DNA of 64,000 nucleotides, from positions 173,562,319-173,626,318 of the forward strand of contig CM061140.1 in assembly GCA_030789695.1 (NCBI GenBank), written 5' to 3'. This DNA is from Scilla litardierei. Its lineage: Eukaryota > Streptophyta > Magnoliopsida > Asparagales > Asparagaceae. Both the position numbers and the translations under genes were made by a program. A model generated the notes under the pieces. It was not told the DNA's origin. It saw only the letters and a program-made list of their open reading frames with translations, and did no database searches. Shown here piece after piece: positions 37,401-49,400 of the stretch (its first letter is position 1; every line of letters starts with the position of its first letter).

Positions 37401-40400
37401 CAGAAGCATATATCTCAATGAGTTGCAGTCTATAAGGCCTAGTTAGGCAATGGGGTTTAGTTTCCCCACCAAATTTTTTATGAGGATTCAAAATCAGACT
37501 CCAAAAGTTGAGGAACTTTTGGAGTCTGATTTTGAAGCCTCATAAAAAAAATATCTTGAAATTTCAGAGGTAACTTACCTCCAGTTAACTTGCCTCCAAA
37601 AGGTGTGTTTTGGAACCATTTTGGAGATTAGATTACTCCAATATTTTGGCCGAAGTAGAGGTAATGCACAAATAATTTTTAACCTAAGTCAAGGTATGCA
37701 AAAATCCACTCCTACCAGAGTTTTCCTCTACCTTCAACTTTTTGAGGCAAGAGGTTGCCCCAATATACCTTCACTAAAAAGATACCTCTGGTTATCTAAA
37801 TTGTGTGCCCACATGGGACCTGAAACTATACCTCGTTTGGTAATCATTTTGGAGTTAACCAAGCCTTGTGAAACTCAAAAATATGTGTTCGAGAACCATT
37901 TTGAGATGTCCAATACCTGCTATCAAATAAAAATCTATCTCCAAAACCTGGGTATCAAAAACTCTGCATCTACAAAATTTTGGGAAACTCCAAAATGAAT
38001 GAAACAGACGTTTGATCATACAAACCCCATTTTCAACTTGACGCAAATGAACCCTCGGTTTGGAAAACTCAATTGCCAAACTAGTAGTGAACCTTAAGCT
38101 GCGTAAAAGTAGCCACTTTGTATAACTTATATTATAGTTAATAATGCAAAGCTGAAGGCCTTTGATTACAACAATCCATGAACAGACTCGGACAATTATA
38201 AAGATTAATCTAAATCCTAGACTAAAGGACTTGACAGGTCTGAGAAAGCGAATTCATTCAAGAGGGATTGTAGTCAAGTACATGTCATCAAATCCATAAA
38301 TCAAATATGCTACAAGATTGCATCTCCCATAGCCTTAAACTTATATCCATTTGTTAAATTGCACAACTGAGCCATCAAAGATCATTTCATACACAATGTG
38401 AATGTTATCTAGGAACTGGGTAATCGACAGAAACGTGATTATATCTTTAAGAAATTAGTTGTTATCTTACCCAATGAAATCAGTGCCAAAAGAAGAAAGT
38501 ATATGCAAAAGCACAGAATAAATGTTTAACATGAGATCTCCAAGCTATAGGAAACAATATCTACAGTTCACCATTTATTGTGTTAATGGAGAAGATTAGC
38601 ACAAAGTAGCAAGTTTAAACGAGCAAAGGCAATAGAAAGGTAACGCACCGTTATTCCTAATGGATCACTACAAAAGATGAGTAATGATCTATAACCAGCC
38701 ACAATCCAAAGGGAAAGGTGGGAGGATTGATTATAAATGAATTGTAAGAACCTGATACTTGTTTCATAAACAGTTTTACACATCAAATCAGAAATTTAGT
38801 AAATAAAACATAAGCTCACCAATTCAGCATACCTTGTGGAAATTAAATACCAAATCAAGTTCACACACATTGCTGAAGAAATGATCCAATATCTCCACAA
38901 ACAAATGGATGCACTCCAAGTATGCTAGTTCATTGTCAGTGATATCAACACACACAGAAAAAAAGAGTCCGGCATATCTTCTGTAGATAACCTTGTACAT
39001 CCGAAACTGCAATAAGAATTATAATAGCATTCAGAAACAATTATGCCAAGATATCAATGCAATGAGGTCATATCTATCTGGCACAAAAAGATCTCATCAT
39101 TTCACATAAAGAACATCTTGCAGTATATAATAACACATCTACATTCCTCTAGCCTGTAATGCTATTCTATCAAAAGCATGAGTCTGAATAGTGCATGATG
39201 TCTTCTTCATTTCAAAAATACTTGGAATAACTTTCTTGTGTAAAATAATTTTAACTCAAGATGACTGCCACAAAACAAGCACTGATTAAATGCATTTTAG
39301 ATTGAATGAAGTTTTCCCATTTTTGTTCATATCATATACCACATACTTTGTTTGAAACTAAATTTGGACATCACATAGAGAGCATGCTTGCAATAAGATG
39401 TGCTCAAAGCCAATTAGGGAATATGCTCGTATTATCCAAGTTATCCATCTATAACATATTACATGCTTAACCAATAAATTTTCTCTTCCCAAATTTATTG
39501 TGATTGTTTCAGCATGTGCCCTCGGTTTCTTAAAATTGTTAGTAAGTCATTGCTGTAAATTGCCTTCCCCTTCCGACATTCTTACTACTCAACTATGTTT
39601 TAGTACAAGAGTGGCATACTCTCACACGGTGTCGGACACAAAAATTGTTCAAAGTACAGACACCAAGAGAAAACTATATATACAGATTAATTTTGAATAT
39701 ATGTATTGTACATTTAACTCATATAAATGTGTATCGGATTGTCGCTAACATTAAAAAAACCAAGTTCTAGTAAAATAATCTATAAAAAATTAGCCCTTGT
39801 CAAAGGACGGAGAACCTATTTCATTTAATACATATTTTCAAGGTTAATGGATTATACATTTTTAAGTGTCCGACACATCAGGACGCATGTTGGCCATACT
39901 GATGATTCGGCAATCCCACCAGTTCTTTATCACCTATGGTCGTAGACTTTTATCACTGCATTCATCTAAGCTTCATCAAAAGTATCTAGTGATTCATTAT
40001 CCATCATATGGAACCCCAGATCCACCAGAAAATGTTGTTCCATACTGAAGAACAAATGCACCCTTTTGTCAAGCGGTACATCAGTGGTGTAATGTTCCTA
40101 TTGATTACAGGATAAACATGGAAATACCCACCCCACCTGAGGGACATTCCCTCATAGGGTGGATACTCCCAACCTATAAGCAGCCAGCCAAAAGAGGGAT
40201 ATCTGGTCAAAACAACGATGCCCTACACAAAGTCTTGCCACTTCAAAAAGGCGGGTTCATTAACCTCCCTCAGACCCCCAAGTCGAAGTGGCGATATACA
40301 GTTAAAGGTGTGTCTAACAAATGTCTTCACATGTGTTGAAAAAGGTCTCGTGGTCCCGCCATGGTGGTGGCTAGCCCCGACCACCTCGCCATAGGATGGG

Positions 40401-43400
40401 GCGGTGGGTCATGGTGGGACCGGCCTGCCGCCAAATCCTTTTTTTCCTTCTTGTCTAATTGAGTTTAGGTTAGTGATGCTGGTTGTTGGGCTATCCTTTA
40501 CCCAAACCCAAACCCAATACGAGTACAATCTCAAAAAGTAAAAGAAAATTAAGAGAATAATAGTCAACCCCCTAAATCTAATTCTAGCCTTTTGTTCTTC
40601 CCCTTCTTCCTCATCAAATCCTTCCAAAATTGAAAGTTTGAGGCCAAAACTCTTCAAGATCAAGATCAACTTCAGGGTAATTTTATGTTTTTTAATTGTT
40701 CTCTTGTTTTTTATTTTCATTTTCATTTTACATGTCTTCTTCTTCCTCCACTTCTTCCTCAGCCCACCCACACTCACCCCTCCTCTTCTGTGTGAATGTA
40801 TCCATTCAATATTGCTGATGATTACTGGTTGCATTGACAGTGACACCCTGGTAAAACATGTTTCTTTTTTTTCTTTCTTCTTATTCATGCTTCACCTCCT
40901 CTCCCTCTTCACCCACCCCACCATACAATGGATGCTGCCTCATGGGGGTAGAGAATTGAGGAGGTAAGAAGAAGAACGAAGAAATTTTAAAAAATTCTTT
41001 AATTTGTAAATCATATAAATTGCAAATATTCATTCATTAATAAAATTAACGGGCAATGTTATTGTTTCAATTGTTGAAACATAGAATTGTGTTGCAATTG
41101 TGTTCGGGGCAGATACGTGTGACTTGTGTTTATTTAAGAAAATATAGAAGATTAATTAAAAAACCAAACTATTTACTATGAGACATCTTGATATTACTTT
41201 TTCGGTGAGTGTACTATATCAGTTCATATATGATCCGAGAATTATGCATTAAAATGTTGCGATGTGAGTCTTGTGATACTTGAAGAATGCACCGAGTAAA
41301 AATCTTTTAAATACTAATTGTGGGTATTATAGAGTTATCTTTTAAATGCTAATTGTGGGTATTATAGAGTTACAGTTTCCTTAGATGCAGACTGGGCTAG
41401 CTCATTCTTTGATCAATGATCGACGACTAGCTACTATATTTTCATAAAAGATAATTTGGTATCTTAAAAGATCAACAAACAACCCGTCGTTTCTTGATCT
41501 AGTGCAAATCAAGGTACAGAATCATGACCAACACCACCCATGAGTTATTATGGATTCAGCAATTGCTTTTTGTAAAGTTTTGGGAAATTGGTGATTAGCC
41601 TCTAAATGAGCTAACCCCTCATATATATAATATCCCCTGATTTGCTTTACACACACACCCTACTACAAATAACACTCAATACTCCCCCTCAAGATGAGCA
41701 AAAGATATTTATCATGCCCATCTTGTTACAAGCATCCTCTACTCCTTTAGAGTTTAACCCCTTTGTGAGGCAATCTGCTAATTGCTGTCCAGAGGTAATA
41801 TAGGACATCTCCAACTGCTTTTTATCCAGTCTCTCTTTAATGAAGAACCTGTCAATCTCTATGTGCTTTGTTCTATCATGTTGCACTGGGTTGTTGGCAA
41901 TATTAATTGCTGACTTGTTATCACACAACAACCGCAATGGTCCCTCTCTCAGCAGGTGTAGCTCATGTAGGAGTGATCTCAACCAGATCATCTCACAGGT
42001 ACTAAGCACCATAGCACGGTACTCTGCCTCTGCAGTGGAACGAGCCACCAAATCCTGCTTCTTGTTGCGCCAAGAGACCAAATTGCCCCCAACAAACACA
42101 CAGTAGCCCGAGGGCGATCTCCTATCATCTAGGCAACTTGCCCAATCTGCATCACAGTAGCCTGTCACATTCATGTGACCATGACTACCAAATAATATGC
42201 CTTTTCCTGGACTATTCTTCAGATACCTCAGTATCCTGAAGACTGCCTCCATATGTCCAGTCCTAGGATCATGCATGTACCTACTTACCACACTGATAGC
42301 ATAGGCAATGTCAGGTCTAGTATGGCATAAGTAGATGAGGCGTCCAACAAGTCTCTGGTACCTCTCTTTGTCCACTGGCTCCCCTGATTGTGAATGCAAC
42401 CTATGATTCTGATCAATAGGAGTAACTGCTGGACGACACCCCAACATACCAGTCTCTGTCAGTAGATCCAGTGCATACTTTCTCTGTGAGAGAACTATAC
42501 CCTTCCTGGACCTGGGAATCTCCAGTCCAAGGAAGTATCCCAACTGTCCAAGGTCCTTGACCTCAAATTCTCTCGCCAACCTCACCTTCAAGTGAGAGAT
42601 TCCCTCTTCATCATCTCCAGTGATAATGATATCATCAACATACACAGCCAAAAGAGTGATCCGTTGCCCTGAATGTCTATAGAATACAGTATGATCACCA
42701 TTACTCTGCTTGTAGCCCATGGTGATGACTGCATGCCTGAACCTGTCAAACCATGCCCTTGGAGATTGCTTCAGCCCATACAAGGACTTGTCCAGTCTAC
42801 ACACCTTTCCCACCGTCTGCTGTGTGCCAAAACCAGGTGGAACCTCCATGTATACCTCCTCCTGTAAGTCTCCATGCAAGAAGGCATTCTTTACATCCAA
42901 CTGATGCAATTTCCATCCAAAATTTGCTGCACAGGATATCAGTACTCTCACAGTACTCATCTTTGCCACTGGGGCAAATGTCTCATCATAATCAATCCCA
43001 TAAGTCTGACTGTAGCCCTTGGCAACCAGCCTCGCCTTGTACCTGTCCACCTTCCCTTCTGCAGTTTGCTTTACTGTGAATACCCACTTGCAGCCCACAG
43101 CCTTCTTCCCTGCTGGAAGTGAGACAAGTCTCCATGTCTTGTTCTTCTCAAATGCCTCAAGTTCTTCGAGCATTGCTTTCTTCCACTGGGGATGTTGCTT
43201 TGCCACTCGCCAATCACTTGGTATAGGGATAGACTGTAAGGATGCAATGATAGCCCTATATGCAGGTGTAAGAGAGGCGTAGGAGACATGATTAGCAATA
43301 TCAGTCTCATATCCATACCGTACAGGAGGCCTGCCGGCATTGATACGAGGCTCCCTACGAGATGCAAGTGGAAGATCTAAACTAGAGGAAGGCAAAGAAA

Positions 43401-46400
43401 GGTTACCATCCGTGGTAGGAGAGGAAGGCAGTAAGGAGGTCGGGACTCGGGCAGGCGTGATAGACTGATCAATCTCGACCTGGGGCAGTGGAGCTAGTGG
43501 TTCTTCAGTGGGAAGGATGTCTCCTTGCTGTTCCCCATCGCCATGACTATCCTTCTGTCTCCTGCTATATTTCCTGCCATACAGCCTGTCTTCCTCCTCT
43601 TCCATCAAGGTCCTTTCTTCCTCCCTGCTATCAGGACCAGTACCAGTAGGCCTGACAGGGCACGGTATAAGTCCAACCACTACCCTCCTGTCATCAGTCT
43701 CCCCCTCTCGACCAACTCCTCCTGTGCTTGGAGAGGCCCCAGCATCAAATACTGATGTAGAATCTGTCAGTCCTCCATAAAACGGTTCAGTCTCCCTGAA
43801 CGTCACATCCATGCTCACAAACAGTCTCCTTTCTGAGGGACTCCAACACCTGTAGCCTTTCTGATTTGAAGGATACCCAACAAATATGCATTTAATTGCC
43901 CGAGCATCCAGCTTCCCCACAGAGGGTCTATGATCCCTCACAAAGCACGTGCATCCGAACACTTTTGGTGGAACTACAAAAGCGTTCTTTCCCATAAGAA
44001 TCTCACATGGAGACTTCATACCAAGGATCCGTGAAGGCATCCTGTTGATAAGATATGTGGCTGTCATCACTGCTTCACTCCACAGTATCTTAGGTACATT
44101 CATGGTGAGCATGAGTGACCTAGTTACCTCCAACAAGTGTCTATTCTTCCTTTCGGCAACTCCGTTCTGTTGGGGGGTGTTGGGGCAAGTGGTTTGATGA
44201 GTTATCCCACTCTCAGATAGGTAGGATGCAAACTCCATGTTTACATACTCTGTCCCATTATCCGTTCTCAAGACACGGATCTTGGCCTCATACATATTCC
44301 TGACACTTCTATGGAAGTCCTGGAAACACTTCAGCGCTTCACCTTTGTTTTTCATCATATAAAGCCATGTCATCCGAGAATGACAATCTATGAAGGTGAT
44401 AAACCACCTGAACCCACTCACTGAAGTCACTGGGCATGGCCCCCAAACATCTGAGTGAATAAGATGAAATTTCTCTACACTCCTCATCCCTACACTAGGA
44501 TATGACGTCCTAGTGTGTTTCCCAAATTCACATGCATCACATTTTAAATTCACTTCATTCACTCTATTCAAAATATCGGGATACATTTTACTCAAAGTAT
44601 CAAAAGGTAAGTGTCCCAACTGACAATGCAACAAAAGTACATCCCTTTCCTTCTCTCCACAAACGACAGCCAGTGCAGCATCCCCACTAGCTCTGTCAAG
44701 ATACCACAGTCCATCACGCCTGACGCCAGTCCCAAGCCTCCTCCCAGTCTTCCTTTCCTGCAACACACAATGAGTGGAGTCAAAAATGATGCTACAATCG
44801 AGATCATCAACAATGGAGCCAACAGATAAGAGGTTGACTGGAAATGATGGGACGTGAAGGACAGAAGAGAGGCGTATAGAGGGAGTGCACTGAATAGTAC
44901 CTATCCCTCTAATGGGTTGGGACGTGCCATCAGCTGTCTGAACGGTTTCATGAATGGTATGTGGTTTATATGTGGAAAATTGTCTATATGCTCCTGACAC
45001 ATGACTAGATGCACCTGAGTCAATAATCCACTCTATATGATCTCTACATGAAAGGGCTAATCGGTTACCTGAGCATGTGTGAGCGAAGTGGGCAAAGTTA
45101 CCGAATGGCGAGGCAATATCCCCAGTCTGGTCTGCATGACTCTCCGAGCTCTCAGTAGTAGACCTGGACTGTCTCCTCTGCTCTAGGTCTGAAGCCTCAG
45201 CTGGCGTGGCCTCGATCATCACTGTCTCCTGTCGTCCGTCAGCTGTGGCAAAGTTGGCCCGTGGGCCACCGCGACCTCGTCCACGGCCTCCACGGCCCCA
45301 ATGACCTCCTCCTCTACCTCCTGTGCCACGTCCTCGCCCACTGCCCTTCTGTGGGCAGTTGAAGCTCAGGTGCCCCTTCACCCCACATGTGTAGCACTCT
45401 CGATCCTCGCTCACTACTGCCACTGCCGGTACAGCCAGTGCAGCCCGAGTGACCTGAGTACCCTCATCCTTCATAACCCTCAGTCTGGTCTCCTCCTGTG
45501 CCATTGCAGCTATGGCCTCCTCCAGGGATGGGATGGATGATAGGTGACACATACTCGCCCTCCTGACCTCAAAGTCTCCATTCAGGTTCCTCAGAAAGTG
45601 TGTCACACGCCTACGCTCCACCCACTTCCTGTGTATCGCAGCGCTCCTAGGATCAGGCAGATCAATAGGGTCATAGTGATCTAACTCTGACCAAAGCCTC
45701 TTTAACTCCGCAGAGTAGGCTAGAATAGTCATCTCCCCCTGCTTCAAGGTGTCGACCTTGCCCTGAACCTCCATCATGAGCATCACATTCCCTGCTCCAG
45801 AGTACATTTTTTCCACCATACTCCATATCCCCGCAGCACTCTCTATGGCCTCCACCATACCAGCAATGGGTGGAACCATCGATGTCATCAACCAAGCAGC
45901 CACCAGTGAGTTGGTGGTGCTCCAGACTTTCCAATCATCCCCATCCTTGTCCAGCGGTTCCTTACACGAACCCAGAACGACGCCTTCTAACCCCTTCGAT
46001 CTCAGAATGAGAAGCACCCTCCTGGACCAACTGAGGTAATTCTTCGTCCCTTCCAATTTCACATCATTGGGCATCAATTCCAGCTTCTGCACGGGACGAG
46101 AAGGCGTCGATCCACTCGAGGATCCCAACTCCTTCGAAGCAAGCAGCTTCGTTATCTCTCCGATGAAGGCCTTCATGTCCGCTGAAGTAAGATTGTCCCC
46201 CATCTCTCCTCAGATCCGCAGATCTCTCCTTTCTTCCTCCTTAGATCCGCAGATCTACTTCTCTTCTTCTTCTTCTAGGGCATACCCTAACCGTAAATCT
46301 ATGGAGTCATCTTCATGGCTCGACCATAGATCTAGGGTTAGGGTTTTTGTGGATCCTCCTTAGCAGCAGACCAGAATCAGCAGCGGCAGCGGACAGCAAG

Positions 46401-49400
46401 GCAGATGGCGGAGCTAGTGGGCGGAGGCGGCTGCGCAGATGGCAGAAGCGGCTGCGGCGGCCTGCGGGTGCGGCGGCTGCGGCGGCCTGCACCGCAGGCG
46501 ACGGCGGCGGCGGCCTACGAGAGCAGCGGCGCGCGCAGCCTGTGCAGCAAGTGGCGGAAGCAGCTGCGGCGGCCTGCGCCGGCGGCGGCTGCGGCGGCCT
46601 GCACCGCAGGCGGCGGGTGCAGGGGCTTCGGTTGGTGGAGACGATGGTGTCGGGGCCTTCTGGGAGTGTGGGTGACCGCGGATGGGAGGCGGGTGGACGC
46701 TGGACGAGATCGGGTGGAGGCGCAGAGAGGAGGCGGCGGCGGCGGGAGGGTTAGGGTTAGGTTTTTGTTTCTTTTCTTTCTAGGGCTCTGATACCATGTA
46801 AAGTTTTGGGAAATTGGTGATTAGCCTCTAAATGAGCTAACCCCTCATATATATAATATCCCCTGATTTGCTTTACACACACACCCTACTACAAATAACA
46901 CTCAATACTTTTATAGGAGTCGTGAAACCTACACTTATAAAAGTGTATTGTAATAACAATGTTACCATATACATTGCCACCAATTTAATCTTTCATGAAA
47001 GGATTAAACACATTGAGATATATTATCATATAATGATACAGCAGTGTGACAAAATTGTGATGGAGACAAAGCATATCAAATCTAACTGACCAACATGCTC
47101 ATTAAGCATTTAGTAAAGAATAGAGTGGACTATATTTGTAACAAGGTAGGCATAAATGACATTATGCTCCATCTTGAAGGAAAGTATTAAAAATGTAATT
47201 TACTTATCATCATGAGGTTTTATGTAATAGGGTTATATGGACTTTTCTATAAAGCTACCATTAGTTGTGTTATAATAAGAGAACCTTGGAAAAGAGAAAT
47301 TAACTAACTCTCCCCAGCCTTTCCCTAAAATTCAATCTGTAATTTCTTTAACATCATGCATACAATTGAGTCATGGCAGATCACCAACATGAATGTTTAA
47401 AACATAAAATAAGGGGAGAATCTACAAGTATTTCAAACCTTCCCCCACCCACATCTTTCCCCCTCTTTTAAAGTATGAAAATAAATGTGCACATGGTTTA
47501 AGAACACCTACAATTCACAAAAGAAAAGGGGATGTCCCACCTGCCCATGAGTTTCTCTAGTGTGTGGGTGTGCTATTTATTGCCTCGTGTGAAAATTAGA
47601 AAATTGGTGCACCCATTTATGGCATCAAGACCACATTAAGGAGTACTTATCACTTAAAATAGTAAACTGACATTAATGATGAGTCCAAAAGTTATTGGAA
47701 ACATCATGCAAATTCCATATTATAATAGAGTGCTTGAAAAATAAGTCCAGCGAAGCAATAACTAGGCATATTGATGATCTTTTAAAATATTAGCAATGTG
47801 ATTCATAATAGAAATTCCACCTTCATTTTAAAATTACATCTCATTCATATATATCAAGAAAAGAAAAATCAAAACATCTAAAGATTTTGCTTTACAAATA
47901 ATTCCTGCAAAATAAAATACATACTAGATTAAGAAATTTCTCTTTAAATTTTTGTTCCTAGTAAAATGAAACTTAAAAGGATGTGCTGTTCAATATAATC
48001 GTTAATTTGGTATCCACAAAATCAGAAATTATGAGTTAGCTATTGAGTGTGCCCCCTTCCTAACCCCACATGAAAATCCGAGCTCCACCTTGCACACAAT
48101 CATTCATCCTCCTGTGCACCAGAAGAGCTTTTCAACTAATGCAATATCCAAATAACACGATTCATGGCAACCAAAAACCCAAGCTCAGCTTCATCTAAAA
48201 TATCATCAGCAACCGCCCCACCTATATATTTTTTTGGGTAGTTTTTTCTGTTTTTTTTAAGGGGGGAGGTGGGAGGGAGGCTGAATCCCTTTTTCCCATA
48301 TTAAGTTCTGCTAAGGGTCATCACATTTGTTTAAGTTAAAAACTATAATATATATCTTTCCATAAACACATGTTCCTTCAGGTAGCCATGTTCTCTCTAG
48401 CTCACTCAACTACGACACTATTGCACCAGTAAACATGCAGACTAGCATTCTCTATTACCGATTGCACAACAATTTCAACCAACCTTGCCTTGTCTCAAAA
48501 ACCCAAACTACCGCTTACTAATTGAGGTTACTCTAATTTCTTGCCCACTCATTCATTTTATTTTCACCCTATATATGTCAAGTCTTGTGTAAAACTCTCA
48601 CCTTTATCTAGTTGCACTTCCATCCTACGACCCAGAGAAAATGCAAACACCAATTCCATTGAATGCTACATTCTCACATTGACAAGTCATGGAACCAGTC
48701 ACCAGCTACCAAATTGTAACACCAACTTTTCCAAAATTCTAAACAGTAAAAAATTTATGCCTCGGGGAGCTTAATTCATAACAAAAAAAATTTAAACTTT
48801 GACTAAGCATGTCTAAAGCAAGCTAAAGTTGTGTCAAAGTTGTGTCTTAAAATGTACATTGAATTGTCCTAAATTTCTATTCAAGGCATTCTTTATAAAT
48901 GGTAAATATTGACGCAAAGCAACTCATTTAAAGGTTCTCCATGCAGAATGACACCTTAAACAACAAGAAAATGCATGCATGAAGCGTAATTGTGCAAATA
49001 TGATCCGAAATGTCAAAGCGAAGCAGATATTAAAAGAATATAGCCAGCATGTTAAAATTTAAAGTAACAATTTGAAATTACAAGCAATCACTGTTAAATC
49101 AATGGTCATCATATCTAGCCACCTCAGTTCATGTTCAGACCCATAAGTCTTGTTTTATCAAGCATGGTTGGTCTTACAGTTAGTCTTATAAAATTTTCCT
49201 CAAATTTCATATGCATTCTACAATTATATAATACTCCCAAGTTATTTGACAGCCTACTATGATTCTATAAACAATATGATCCTCAATTGCACCATCATAG
49301 CGAAGTAGCAAAACAATAACTCAGGTATTTCTCAACCATAAATGTGAATTATACTCTCGTTGTCTCGCTAAGGTTATAACATGTATGCCACTTTCAGCAA

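Larger units (their letters stand above)
41571..46907 (-). mobile_element. intact short-LTR Ty1/copia element (Ale-like) in AP2S intron 3
   Basis: 5337 bp with two identical 111-bp LTRs (41571-41681 and 46797-46907) and target duplications CTTTT (41566-41570 and 46908-46912). A polypurine tract (GAGGGGGAG on the minus strand, 41682-41690) and a primer binding site (46785-46796) abut the LTRs. The polyprotein frame is uninterrupted. LTR identity and coding integrity indicate a very recent insertion. Short LTRs fit the Ale/Retrofit group; that assignment is inferred. It has the same orientation as AP2S. Confidence 0.95.
41373..47195 (+). pseudogene. old copia RNase H remnant, split by a younger copia
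   Basis: The plus strand reads [11 protein letters not shown], a degenerate SWK..KQPVVS block and then, after the younger element, [28 protein letters not shown] and METKHIKSN. These are the RNase H and tail blocks of a Ty1/copia polyprotein with several stops. The left part is 41373-41565 and the right part 46908-47195. The younger element sits between them with 5-bp duplications. No complete LTR was identified for this remnant. Confidence 0.75.

Noticed and set aside
39625..39885. Short element bounded by GTGTCGGACAC and its inverse
   Set aside because: Only about 11 bp of inverted similarity, no duplications and no further structure.
40409..40967. Open frames with runs of Lys or Phe in AP2S intron 3
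   Set aside because: Low-complexity A/T-rich sequence; no family resemblance.
41671..41685. LTR end of the intact copia at CTCA with an ATACT target duplication (TG..CA, 108 bp)
   Set aside because: ATACT is present at both LTR edges only because the inner edge continues with the same bases; the left flank of the element does not have it. CTTTT is found on both outer flanks and fits the purine-tract junction.
46347..46791. Plus-strand open frames rich in Gly, Ala and Arg
   Set aside because: They are translations of the GC-rich copia leader on the opposite strand and have no domain.
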